A stretch of 64,000 nt of DNA from contig OY725490.1 of the NCBI GenBank assembly GCA_963281255.1, positions 1,054,001-1,118,000 of the forward strand, given 5' to 3'. This stretch comes from Aphrocallistes beatrix. Its lineage: Eukaryota; Porifera; Hexactinellida; Sceptrulophora; Aphrocallistidae. Of this stretch, positions 54,993-64,000 are shown piece after piece. Position 1 is the first letter of the stretch. Every line of letters begins with the position of its first letter. The position numbers and the translations under genes were made by a program. The notes beneath the pieces were generated by a model that was not told the origin of the DNA, made no database searches, and was given only the letters and a program-made list of their open reading frames with translations.

Positions 54993-55358
54993 CAAGGTTG
55001 AAACCGATTGAACCGAATATCAGTATTCATGAATAGTTCTCAAACCAAATACGAATACTGATAATATTTGGTTACTCTAACGAATATGAATACTAAGGTA
55101 TAGTAGAGCAATTTTATATATGTTTTGTTCTACGCGCCTATCCCCCAAAATCATACGCCTAATTATGTGTCCATGAGATCAAATACGCGCCTCTAGGCGC
55201 GCCCAGTACGCCTAGATGAAAGCCTGCATTGAATACTGATAATATTCAGTTACTCCAACTGAATACGAATACTGATATTCGGTTCCCAACCGAATATCAA
55301 CTATTTACCAAATAGTATTTGGTCTAACCGAATATTGAATTATTCGGTTGCAACCTTG
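54993..55358. mobile_element. Element with CAAGGTTG ends, perfect 8-bp duplication and an internal insertion
   Basis: CAAGGTTGAAACCGATTG and the complement of TTCGGTTGCAACCTTG are flanked by AAAGAAAC on both sides (54985-54992 and 55359-55366), suiting a hAT-type insertion. The interior is made of GAATACTGATAATATT and CCGAATAT-like units. A partial, reversed copy of the GGCGCG-rich hAT-like element (see 2065-2244) is inserted at about 55105-55229. Confidence 0.75.
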
Positions 55359-55710
55359 AAAGAAACATACTTAGATATAATATATTCGTAATATTCATAG
55401 ACACTCAACACACATATTAGTAAGTAGCTGAATAGAGGGACAATTAGGAATTCAGGTTTAAGAGGATCATGATCTGTTTATTGATAATTCGAGAACATTG
55501 GTATTGCCACCTACACCTAGTATATAATATGGTGATACGCATCAAGGCGATTATTTACTAAACTTCTAAATTTAGTTTTGACTGAGGCTAAAATTAAAAC
55601 TTTTGCCTTATTTTTTTAACGGAAGCTTCAATGGTTGTTATTTTAATAAATCCTCAACATTCTTGATTTGGATCAAGAATGTTGCTAACCCATTTCCGGT
55701 CATTTACATG

Positions 55711-56004
55711 CTTACCAATCCTCCAGAGATCCAGGGATTTTGAGCTTTTAACTAGCCTATAATAACTCCCATTATTATACAAGTAGTATAACTTATAGAA
55801 TTTATTGAGCAATTTTATGTCTCACTATTTAGCAAGTCTTCAGGAATCCGGGAAAATTTCCTGAATCACGAATTTCGAATTCTAGAATTTTGATTAAGTG
55901 ATTATTTAATGAGTTAGATGACATTACATACCATATATAAATATAAAATATATTAACATCCAGGGATTTCTCACCTAAAACCCAGGGAAATTTTAAGAGG
56001 TAAG
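55711..56004. mobile_element. CCAGGGA-motif element, copy 3
   Basis: CTTACCAATCCTCCAGAG at the left pairs with the complement of TTTTAAGAGGTAAG at the right; CATG lies next to both ends. It is shorter than copy 1 at 19869-20328 but has the same layout and the line AGCAAGTCTTCAGG. It has no frame. Confidence 0.55.
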
Positions 56005-56229
56005 CATGGAAACTGATATGAAATAGAGAAGTTGTATTGGATCAAATGTGCACAAATTTATTTAGAATAGAAGCGTTCTCTGATAATTGATTAAATGAGC
56101 AGTGTACACTGACAGGAGGTAAAAGTAATTAATTATTAGTATTAAGTGTAGTCAGATTGGTTGTGATATGATTTTGTATATACAAGTATTGTACATAATC
56201 TAAACTTGCCTCAAGATATTTCAAGGAAT

Positions 56230-59200
56230 TCAATACTCTGTCTTCTTCTTCTTACAGGAAACATATAAAATGACAAAGCTGATGATGATGATGATCACAA
56301 CGATAATCACTAACAAAATACCAAAGATGGAACCCAAAATAGGAGCTAGTGGAGAGGGCTTTGTCACAGTTCGACCTAAAAAACAAAAAGTCATTATTTT
56401 AAAGAAAATATTACATTTAAGAATAAATCACGGTGTAGAGTTCAAAAGTGAGAATTGTTTAAAATGGCTACTTTCGGACGGAAGGTTGAAATTTGTAGTT
56501 TCGCACCAAAAATCCCAAAAAGTAAAATTCCCAATTCACAAAAACGCACCGTCGTCTCTTCTACAAAATAACTGCTTTCAATTTTGGAAAAAATGCCTTT
56601 TAATAAAATTTGGTAAAAAGATACAATGCTTTTAAAGAAAAACACAGCTGTGGAGATATTCTAGCATCATACTTAAGAATGATGATGAACATTCCATTGC
56701 TGTTCCACTGAATGATTGTCCACACTGTTGTACTATCATCAAGTTAGCTGTAATGTTAGTCTCTACTCCATCTAACTGAGTGAAGTTGTGAGCAGTTAGA
56801 ACTGTATTGTAACTGAGTTGAGAAGATGGTAGAGTGAAGCTAGTACTGTCATTGTATGTGTATGTTACATCTTGTCTACTGTGAGAGTAGAGGAGTCGGA
56901 GAGAATACGAAATGTCTAATCCTGATACTCCTGATGGCTGTGTAGGTTCAGTCAATACCTATAAGAAAGTCACCTTGAATAAAATCAAATTTCTAAGATA
57001 TCCTTTCGCAGGGTCTGTGGGGGACGCAGCATTTGTCCGAATTTCTAAGTTGTAATTTGTCCGAATCGTAATTTGGAATATTGTCACTTGTCTGAATTGG
57101 GACGCTGCATTTTCAGAATCTTGAAGTAGTCATTAGTCAGAATTTCCCTTGCTGGCGTTTGTCAGAATAAGTGTTATCGAGTTCTGACTTTATCAGAATG
57201 CGAGTTCTACTCTAGTTTCGTGAGAAGGTGGTTGAGTGGCATTTTAGTTTTTTTTGAATTAAGATTGAAAGTCAACATTTTGGAGATGATATATATAAGA
57301 AAAGTGTGAAAAGGAGTTTTTTAAGTAAAATTGGCATTTTAATTTCGTGACGAGGGGGTTGAGTGGCATTTACTAGGACAAGAAATCCTATTCTGACGAA
57401 TGCCAGCAAAGGAAATTCTGACTAATCAGTCAATCCAAATATTGATTCGGACAAATGAGGATAGACCAAAAGTCGATTCGGACAAGTGACAATATTGTTA
57501 ACCCAATTCGGATAAATGCATGCGCCTTGTCTGTGGGCGACATGTAGTATAATCTATCACTGCCTATCATACTGATGGATTAGTAGGTGGCTCAACAATA
57601 TCAACATCTAAATGAAATCGCTTTATTAATAAAACTAATTTTTTGAGATTTGTACAGCAATATCACCTAATACCACAGACTAATCAATTTAATCAATGAT
57701 CAATAAATATGCTAGAGTATTCGTACACAATTTATAAATTTACTTAAAGCGCTTAAATATTATTTCTATTTCTAATATACAAGTGCGCACTTGTGAGTGT
57801 ATTTACTTTTCCTGAAAATATTCATTATATTAAACTCAGAAGAATAAAAGGGTGACACTGATGCCGTATTCCATGATGAGTGAGCATTTCTGAACAACAT
57901 TTTACTTTTACGTACAGTATGCGTCGTTCATAGCATTCTATACACTAAATAATGGGGCATTCTTTAATTTTCGACCATGGATGAAATAATATAATTAGAT
58001 GATCTCACTTCAAACATAAATTATTTCCACAGTGCACGATAAATCAAAGAAATGTATTCACTAGCATATATGAACTACATACCAGAGTCCGAATTTGCTG
58101 TCAAAATGTGCCTGCATTATCACAGTACACAACCAGCTAAATTTAATAAAATAATACAGGGGTTCTTAACCCTCTGTATTATGTTGCGCAATTTCAAATA
58201 ATTCTTTGCCTGAAATATGATTTAAATTGTATTTTCAGATTCATTCATTAAAAGTACAATATAACAACATAGCTACAGAGTGTATGCGTATGAACAGTAG
58301 AGAGAGCCTTAAAAATTTTATTCTAACGAATAGGTTTCCATAGAGATAAAAAATTGCAAAAAATACAACTTTCGGACGGAAATGGGACTGGAATTTGCTG
58401 TTTTATCCCAAAAATCGAACCAATCACCTTTCGGAGGTTCTTTCGGACCTAAAATGTACACTAGACTCAATAACTTTGAATCCAAATTTTGACCAAATTT
58501 ACTTTTTTACTTTCACCGTTCCCTCTACAAAATGACTGGTTTCGATTTTTGAAAAAGTTTCCTTTAATTAAGGTAGTTATAACGCTTCAAAAAAAGTAGC
58601 CAGTTTTGGGGTTACTTTTTACATTGAAGCGTTATAACTACTTAAAAGGCATTTTCAAAATTCGAAACCAGCAATTTTTTAGAGACAACGCTGTGTATTT
58701 TTGAGCTTGAATATTTTTTGATATTGAGTTATGAAAGGTTGATCTAAACTTTTTGAATTTCTTTGGCTCGTGAAAGTTGATTGAGAAACTGAAGGTGCTA
58801 GAAACGTAAATTTGGCATACAGGTAAACAATATTTATTCTACAAAGGAGTTCGAAGATCTAATAAGGCGAAATATTCACACCTTGACGAAATAGGTGACA
58901 AATTGATTCTGACTAAAATTCGACTATTTACAATAACAAGCGCGCTTCGCTTGCTTGCGCTGCGCGGCTGGCGGACACTTCGTGTCCGCCAGAAGCTCCC
59001 TTCGGTCGCCCGGAGGTGACATTGGTTAATTATAAAGGAGATATCATCTCTAAATATGTCCATTTTAGTTAAATTTTAATGAGTAATGATGACGTCATAG
59101 CAAAGTGATGAGTTATCATCTTTTGATAATAGTTGCATCATATGTGAGGTATGTTAGTATACAAATTCTATTAAAATTTCAGCCTGCTATCTCCTATAAT

Positions 59201-62113
59201 GGCTGAGTTATGCCCGAATAACTGTGTTGCTTAACATTTAAAAATGTGACAATGACGTCATAATTCCATGATGAGTCGACATTTTGCTCTGAACTCAGAA
59301 CTTACTGGAGCCATAGCCAAAATACTTTCACATGCCAAAAATCAGCTTTCTGCGCCCGGCAGTTTCTTCAATTAATTCGTTACAGATATATATATATATG
59401 GGGAATTCCATGTCAAAAAACCAATCATTTCACCACCATCAACCGATTGGTCTGAAATTTGCGGTGCGACAAGCCACTGATATGTCTTTACTTTTGTGAA
59501 AATTTCAGATCAATCGGTCATGTGGTTTTTGAGTTATGACGTCACAAATTTTTGAATTTTTGCTGTTCGACTAAGGATTTTCAAAATGGTAAAATTACCA
59601 TCCCATTTTCAACTCGAATAACTCGAAAAATATTCATCAAACTCTTTCATAAATTGCTATACTTATGTTTTTACATATGGAGAATACGGAAAACATGAGT
59701 AAATTAAGTGTTGAGTTCCTTTTCTTTGTGAAAACTGGAACTGAAACCAACTCCGGAAGCAAACCGGAACTATGACGTAGCAAAAATGTATATTTTGGAA
59801 ACTGTTTTATTTTTTGGTATTTTACTGTTTATAGTCATAATTCATTGTATCAAAAAATTCATTTGGTTTCCATGTGTTCTCTTTGAGTTATTCACATTTT
59901 TGTACCTGTAAACGCTTTCTATATATAACAAATTTTATCCCTTTTGTGAAAATATAAAATTGACCAGACAACTCTCAATTTCTATCATTTTGAAAATACT
60001 TTTGTGTCTTCCTCTATAATATCGCTCATTCTTACAACATTCTACAATTGATATGTGCATTAGGAATTATAAGTCTGTTGTAAATTTGACCGCAGACATA
60101 CTGAACACAAACAGTGTAATGCTGTTGTTGCTATGTAATAGGAATGCAATAAATGTCACTAATGAGTTGAAAAGTTAATTTAAGAGGACTAATATTTGCT
60201 GAACAATCCGATATTTAGTCCGACCATAGCACTCTGTATATAAGGCCTTCCATCTAAATCTCAAAAATAGACCAGGGATGCGGTCGTCAATTTTAAATTT
60301 TCACAAAAGGGATAAAATTTTGAGTTATATATAGAAAGCGTTTACAGGTACAAAAATGTGAATAACTCAAAGAGAACACATGGAAACCAAATGAATTTTT
60401 GTATACAATGAATTATGACTATAAACAGTAAAATACCAAAAAATAAAACAGTTTCCAAAATATACATTTTTGCTACGTCAGTTTTAGTTCCGGTTTGCCT
60501 CCGGAGTTGGTTTCAGTTCCAGTTTTCACAAAGAAAAGGAACTCAACACTTAATTTACTCATGTTTTCCGTATTCTCCATATGTAAAACATAAGTATAGC
60601 AATTTATGAAAGAGTTTGATGAATATTTTTCGAGTTATTCGAGTTGAAAATGGGATGGTGATTTTACCATTTTGAAAATCCTTAGTCGAACAGCAAAAAT
60701 TCAAAAATTTGTGACGTCATAACTCAAAAACCACATGACCGATTGATCTGAAATTTTCACAAAAGTAAAGACATATCAGTGGCTTGTCGCACCGCAAATT
60801 TCAGACCAATCGGTTGATGGTGGTGAAATGATTGGTTTTTTGACATGGAATTCCACATATATATACATATATATACCCTAATCGGACAAAAGTATTTGAA
60901 ATTCTTACTATTTTCCATCATAATTAGTTATAAAGTGGGTCTATTTATGAGTGAAATGTAATCAAACTGTTACAGATATTGCAATTTCGATTTCAAATTC
61001 ATATTCTACACATTCAAATTACTCAGGTTAGATGCCTTCTATTGATGTATTCATTCCCAAGGGTAAGATTCATCGCACTGCGCCACTTTGTGCCACTCCC
61101 CGTCATCATGTCTAATGGTAACTGGAGTGAAAAGTGGCACAAAGTGACATAGATTGATAATAATTCAACTTATGAATGAATTCGAATATGTAGAATATGA
61201 ATTTGAAATCGAAATTCCAGTATCTGTCAGAGTTTGATTACGCTTCTCTCCATGAATAGACCCACTTTATGAATAATTATGATGGAAAATAGTAGGATTT
61301 CAAATACTTTTGTCCGGTTAGGGTATATATATACAAGCGCGCTTCGCTTGCTTGCGCTGCGGGGCTGGCGGACACTTTGTGTCCGTCGGAGGCTCCCTTC
61401 GGTCGCCTGGGGTTACCATTGATTAATTATAAGGGAGATAACATCTCTAAATATGTCTGTCCTACTGTTATCATCTATATCGCACGAAAAATCACCAAAT
61501 TTATCAATTTTAAAATTTTGATGCGATGACGTCATAACAGAGTGATGAGTCATCATTTTTTGATGATAGTTGCATCATATGTGAGGCGTGTTAGTATACA
61601 GATTCTATTAAAATTTCAGCCTTCTATCTCCTATAATGGCTGAGTTATGCCCGAATAACTGTGTTGCTTAACTTTTAAAAATGTGACAATGACGTCATAA
61701 TTCCATGATGAGTCGACATTTTCGTCTGAGCTCAGAACTTACTGGAGCCATAGCCAAAAGACTCCCACATGCCAAAAATTAGCTTTCTGTGCCGGGCAGT
61801 TTCTTCAATCAATTCGTTACAGAGATATATATATATACATATATACATATATATAGATTAATCGAGTTTTAATAGTAAGGATGTACAGGTTAAACATACA
61901 TGCAACTACGTAAATACAATCTACAAACTACGTAAATACAATCTACAAACGTAAATACAATCTACAATTCTACAAAATGGATGAAAATAGATATCCAAAG
62001 AATAACTGAGGCAGGAAAGTTTCGAACTCAACTAACCAAATTAACTGTGAGTCTTCTTGTATTCATGTTATAATCAAGACACATAGACTGAGAACTGCTC
62101 ATCAGTGAATAAC
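56230..62113 (-). CDS. 3' part of an FN3 receptor gene with short basic tail (3 exons seen, partial)
   Basis: Exons seen are 62113-62037 and 56958-56673 (one FN3 split in phase 0) and 56375-56230 (membrane plus tail). Junctions are GT-AG and frames fit. Upstream exons must lie beyond the right edge. The FN3 second half is almost the same as in the tyrosine-tail genes (QQCGQSFSGTAMECS). The last exon differs: a strongly hydrophobic run ILGSIFGILLVIIVVIIIII is followed by CKKKKTEY and a stop. There is no stalk exon. In the first half exon the usual Trp before the intron is Leu (LTVNL) and the donor is GTTAGT, weaker than GTGAGT elsewhere, so folding or splicing may be impaired. The 5.1 kb intron is packed with elements. 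Confidence 0.72.
57022..57528. mobile_element. Second Mutator-like element, 9-bp duplication
   Basis: GGACGCAGCATTTGTCCGAA at the left pairs, with small gaps, with the complement of TTCGGATAAATGCATGCGCC at the right. GTCTGTGGG flanks both sides (57013-57021 and 57529-57537). The arms repeat GTCCGAAT and GTCAGAAT motifs, the same design as the element at 43168-43790 but with different words. It has no transposase frame. Confidence 0.65.
58157..58176. mobile_element. 20-bp hAT-like scar
   Basis: CAGGGGTTCTTAACCCTCTG is an imperfect palindrome made of two hAT-type ends. The flanks also mirror each other (ATAATA and TATTAT). It resembles the 51-bp remnant at 11892 after further loss. Confidence 0.45.
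58380..58740. mobile_element. Fold-back element, second copy
   Basis: It carries TTTCGGACCTAAAATGTACA, AAGGTAGTTATAACGCTTCA and its inverted partner TGAAGCGTTATAACTACTTA, as in the element at 54290-54968. The outer part of the right arm is lost. Confidence 0.5.
58936..59383 (-). mobile_element. Short Helitron-like element (reversed)
   Basis: ACAAGCGCGCTTCGCTTGC, the hairpin GGCGGACAC/GTGTCCGCC, then TATAATGGCTGAGTTATGCC and GGCAGTTTCTTCAATTAATT. The 5' start is replaced by an AT microsatellite into which the fold-back element at 59402 is inserted. Confidence 0.6.
59402..60854. mobile_element. Large inverted-repeat element, ~560-bp arms
   Basis: The left arm 59402-59962 and right arm 60288-60854 are near-identical reverse complements around a 326-base spacer. 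The termini read GGAATTCCATGTCAAAAAAC and lie in AT microsatellite. Arms contain TGACGTCATAACTCAAAAAC and its partner. No transposase frame exists in either arm or the spacer. Superfamily unknown; a fold-back or Tc1-related non-autonomous element is possible. Confidence 0.75.
60876..61323. mobile_element. Tc1/mariner-like fold-back element
   Basis: CCCTAATCGGACAAAAGTAT after TA pairs with the complement of ATACTTTTGTCCGGTTAGGG before TA. The arms pair over ~190 bases. It is related to the elements at 34962 and 48446 through the GGACAAAAGTATTTG terminus. 448 bases, no frame. Confidence 0.72.
61332..61885 (-). mobile_element. Complete short Helitron-like element (reversed)
   Basis: From ACAAGCGCGCTTCGCTTGC through the hairpin GGCGGACAC/GTGTCCG to CAATTCGTTACAGAG, an AT microsatellite and AATCGAGTTTTAATAGTAAGG at the start end. 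It has the same structure as 21203-21738. It lies in the large intron of the gene at the right edge. Confidence 0.62.
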
Positions 62114-62220
62114 CTAAACAAGTTATCACAAATTAAGGTAATTAATTTATCAAGAATAAATCAACTTAGTTTTGACGTTTGCATAGTTAGAATCAATACA
62201 TGATTCTAATAACTTGTACA

Positions 62221-62978
62221 TCTTATATATTAAAACTCTAGGGATTTATTTTTTTGCTTGTCCGAATTGATTGAAGAATTGGCAAGTCGTAGAGATACGA
62301 AAATTGGCATGTAGGTGTCAAATGGTGAATCTAGGATTAAGTTCGAAGATCTAAGCGAAATGTTCACACCTCGCCGAGATAGGTGACAAAATGTGCTGAC
62401 CAATCAAATTCGATTATTTTATAATGCAAATACATTGGAATAAAATAGTAGTGACTTATGCATACAATCAAAAGAACTATTTGTGATTGAAATTCATTGG
62501 TTTATGTGAGAACCAATCAGTTATCAGCCTTTTATAATGCCATTCACACGATTTATTTCATATAAATGATTGAATACTGCTATTTTGAGTCTATAATTTG
62601 ATTGTTAACAACAATTAAAGTGTGTTATATGCTACGATCAATCAATTCGATCATAAAATAACTTTTAACGACATGGACTGGAATTGATTATTTAAGTATA
62701 ATAATATTTAGCAATGTGAACTTTGTGTATTCAAATTGAGCTTACATTCAGGATTAGTTGACTTAATACGAAGTAAATTATATTTATCACGAAACAAAAT
62801 TTCTGCTACAGTTCTGATTTCATTAATGTAACCGTAGACAAATGACAATCCAGCGTACTTAGTATAAAACAAGAAAGCGACGTATTGTTTCTCTAATATC
62901 CCCAAGCGCCCACTGGGTAAATCTGCGGACACGCAGTGCCTGCAAGCTGCGCAGCGCAAGCAAGCGAAGCGCGCTTGT
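62221..62978 (+). mobile_element. Complete long Helitron-like element, copy B
   Basis: Nearly identical to 35437-36210 from the start TCTTATATATTAAAACTC to the end GCGAAGCGCGCTTGT. Differences are a few small insertions and deletions. It meets the next element at 62978 without spacer. Confidence 0.65.
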
Positions 62979-63870
62979 CTTATATATTTAAATGCTAGGA
63001 TTTTTTTGTGTGTGTTTGTCGAATTGGGAAGTCATAGAGATGTGAAAATTGGCATGTAGGTGTCAAATGATATGACTACGATTAAGTTCTAAGATCTAAG
63101 CGAAATTTTCACACCTCTGCAAAAAAATGGAAAACAATTTTTCACACCTTATCTATACAAAATAAATAACTACACTATCACAATAGAAATCATTGTGTAC
63201 AAGTACGACACTACAATAGATCGTCATTGCTATTAATACTTCAAAGTCACAACTTATGTTTGATATCTTAAATGTATTATAGTGCTTAGCAATAAAAAAG
63301 ATTATGTGCATATTTTCACACCTTTATATAGTACATATTTTCATACCATTTGATGAATTTTTAAAAATATGCTAGAGACTAGCTTCCAACGGGTGACATG
63401 GGGTTTTTAGGGGTGTAGATTTCGAAAATCATATTTCAGATTTATATGAAAAAATATTTGTTTACTTTTGTTTACATTAGATACATAAAGTAAACAAATC
63501 TCAAAAATATGCTAGAAACATGCTTTCAACGGTTGACATGGGGTTTTCGGGGTGTAGATTTCGAACATCATATTTTCGAGTAAATAGGATGATCAATTTG
63601 TTTACTTTTGTTTACAATAGATACATAAAGTAAACAAATAACAAAAATAGGCTAGAGACTAGCTCCCAACTGTTGACTTGGAGTTTTTAGGGGTGTAGAT
63701 TTCGAATATTACATTTTCAGATCAAAATGATAAATTATTCGTTGACATTTGTTTTAATATTTAAATAAAGGAAAATTCCCAAAATAGTTTAGGTTGAGTA
63801 ACTCCTGGCGCCCGCAGGGCGACTCTGCGGACACAAAGTGCCCGCAAGCCGCGCAGCGCAAGCATGCCAA
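62978..63870 (+). mobile_element. Long Helitron-like element with three ~140-bp tandem units
   Basis: It starts TCTTATATATTTAAATGC at the last T of the preceding element. Tandem units open near 63371, 63511 and 63651 with GCTAGAGACTAGCTTCCAAC-like lines. It ends with GCGGACACAAAGTGCCCGC and AAGCGCGCTTGT. Same unit type as at 47239-48166. Confidence 0.62.
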
Positions 63871-64000
63871 GCGCGCTTGTATTACTTAATAACTTAATCC
63901 TACCATACATACAAAATAAAAAAATATAGGGGATTTTTCAGATTAGCTCACAATAGGCGAAGGCGAAGCATATATGGGTCATTCCATTCCAATTCCACCA

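Noticed and set aside
56270-56635. Plus-strand frame of 121 codons
   Set aside because: Antisense to the membrane exon of the right-edge gene and to a fold-back remnant; no domain.
1172-62113. Sponge aggregation factor cluster
   Set aside because: Those proteins are known for Calx-beta and related repeats in secreted proteins; none was seen here, and these genes encode membrane-anchored receptors.
1-64000. Endogenous retrovirus, LTR element or Polinton
   Set aside because: No long direct terminal repeats, primer-binding site, gag-pol, integrase, capsid or protein-primed polymerase was recognised in either strand.

Overview
The window looks like AT-rich nuclear DNA from an invertebrate animal. 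Genes are split into short exons with GT-AG introns. The proteins are metazoan types (NHL repeats, VWA, Ig-like and FN3 domains, single-pass receptors with tyrosine-rich tails), and transposon-derived repeats fill most of the rest. A demosponge such as Amphimedon is my best guess, from general style only; nothing here proves the species. No rRNA, tRNA, CRISPR array or viral element was recognised.

Layout. The left edge holds the 3' end of a plus-strand NHL-repeat gene. Everything else that codes for a host protein lies on the minus strand and forms one tandem cluster of related type I membrane receptors. From left to right these are a VWA-FN3 receptor (1172-4509), three Ig-FN3-FN3-Ig receptors with short tails (7599-10309, 12167-14840, 16191-18399), an orphan signal-peptide exon (19342-19414), three Ig-FN3(n) receptors with a conserved tyrosine tail (22705-26339, 27443-33743, 34522-46965), and the 3' part of one more Ig/FN3-type gene that runs off the right edge (56230 to beyond 62113). 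I assembled the models by reading splice sites. In all seven complete models the spliced length is an exact multiple of three and ends at a stop codon, giving 457, 500, 502, 472, 499, 578 and 578 residues. Almost every intron is phase 1, so each domain sits on a portable exon.

How the genes may work together. The VWA receptor and the three tyrosine-tail receptors end in almost the same cytoplasmic tail, with YEYI-, YVPM- and YANL-type sites. These resemble docking sites for Src-family, PI3K p85 and Grb2 SH2 domains. The neighbours carry short tails without tyrosine motifs. The picture is a locus in which varied adhesion-type ectodomains are joined to a shared signalling tail or to a silent one. 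By analogy this suits cell recognition, allorecognition or innate immunity; that role is inference.

Repeats. Introns and intergenic DNA hold many plain DNA transposon remnants: Helitron-like elements with a GC-rich 3' hairpin and an internal ~140-bp minisatellite, hAT-like elements with clean 8-bp target duplications, two Mutator-like elements with 9-bp duplications, several Tc1/mariner or pogo-like inverted-repeat elements, fold-back elements with arms up to ~560 bp, and one internally deleted CR1/L2-type LINE. Several are nested. A 200-base run of N lies inside an intron of the 27443-33743 gene.
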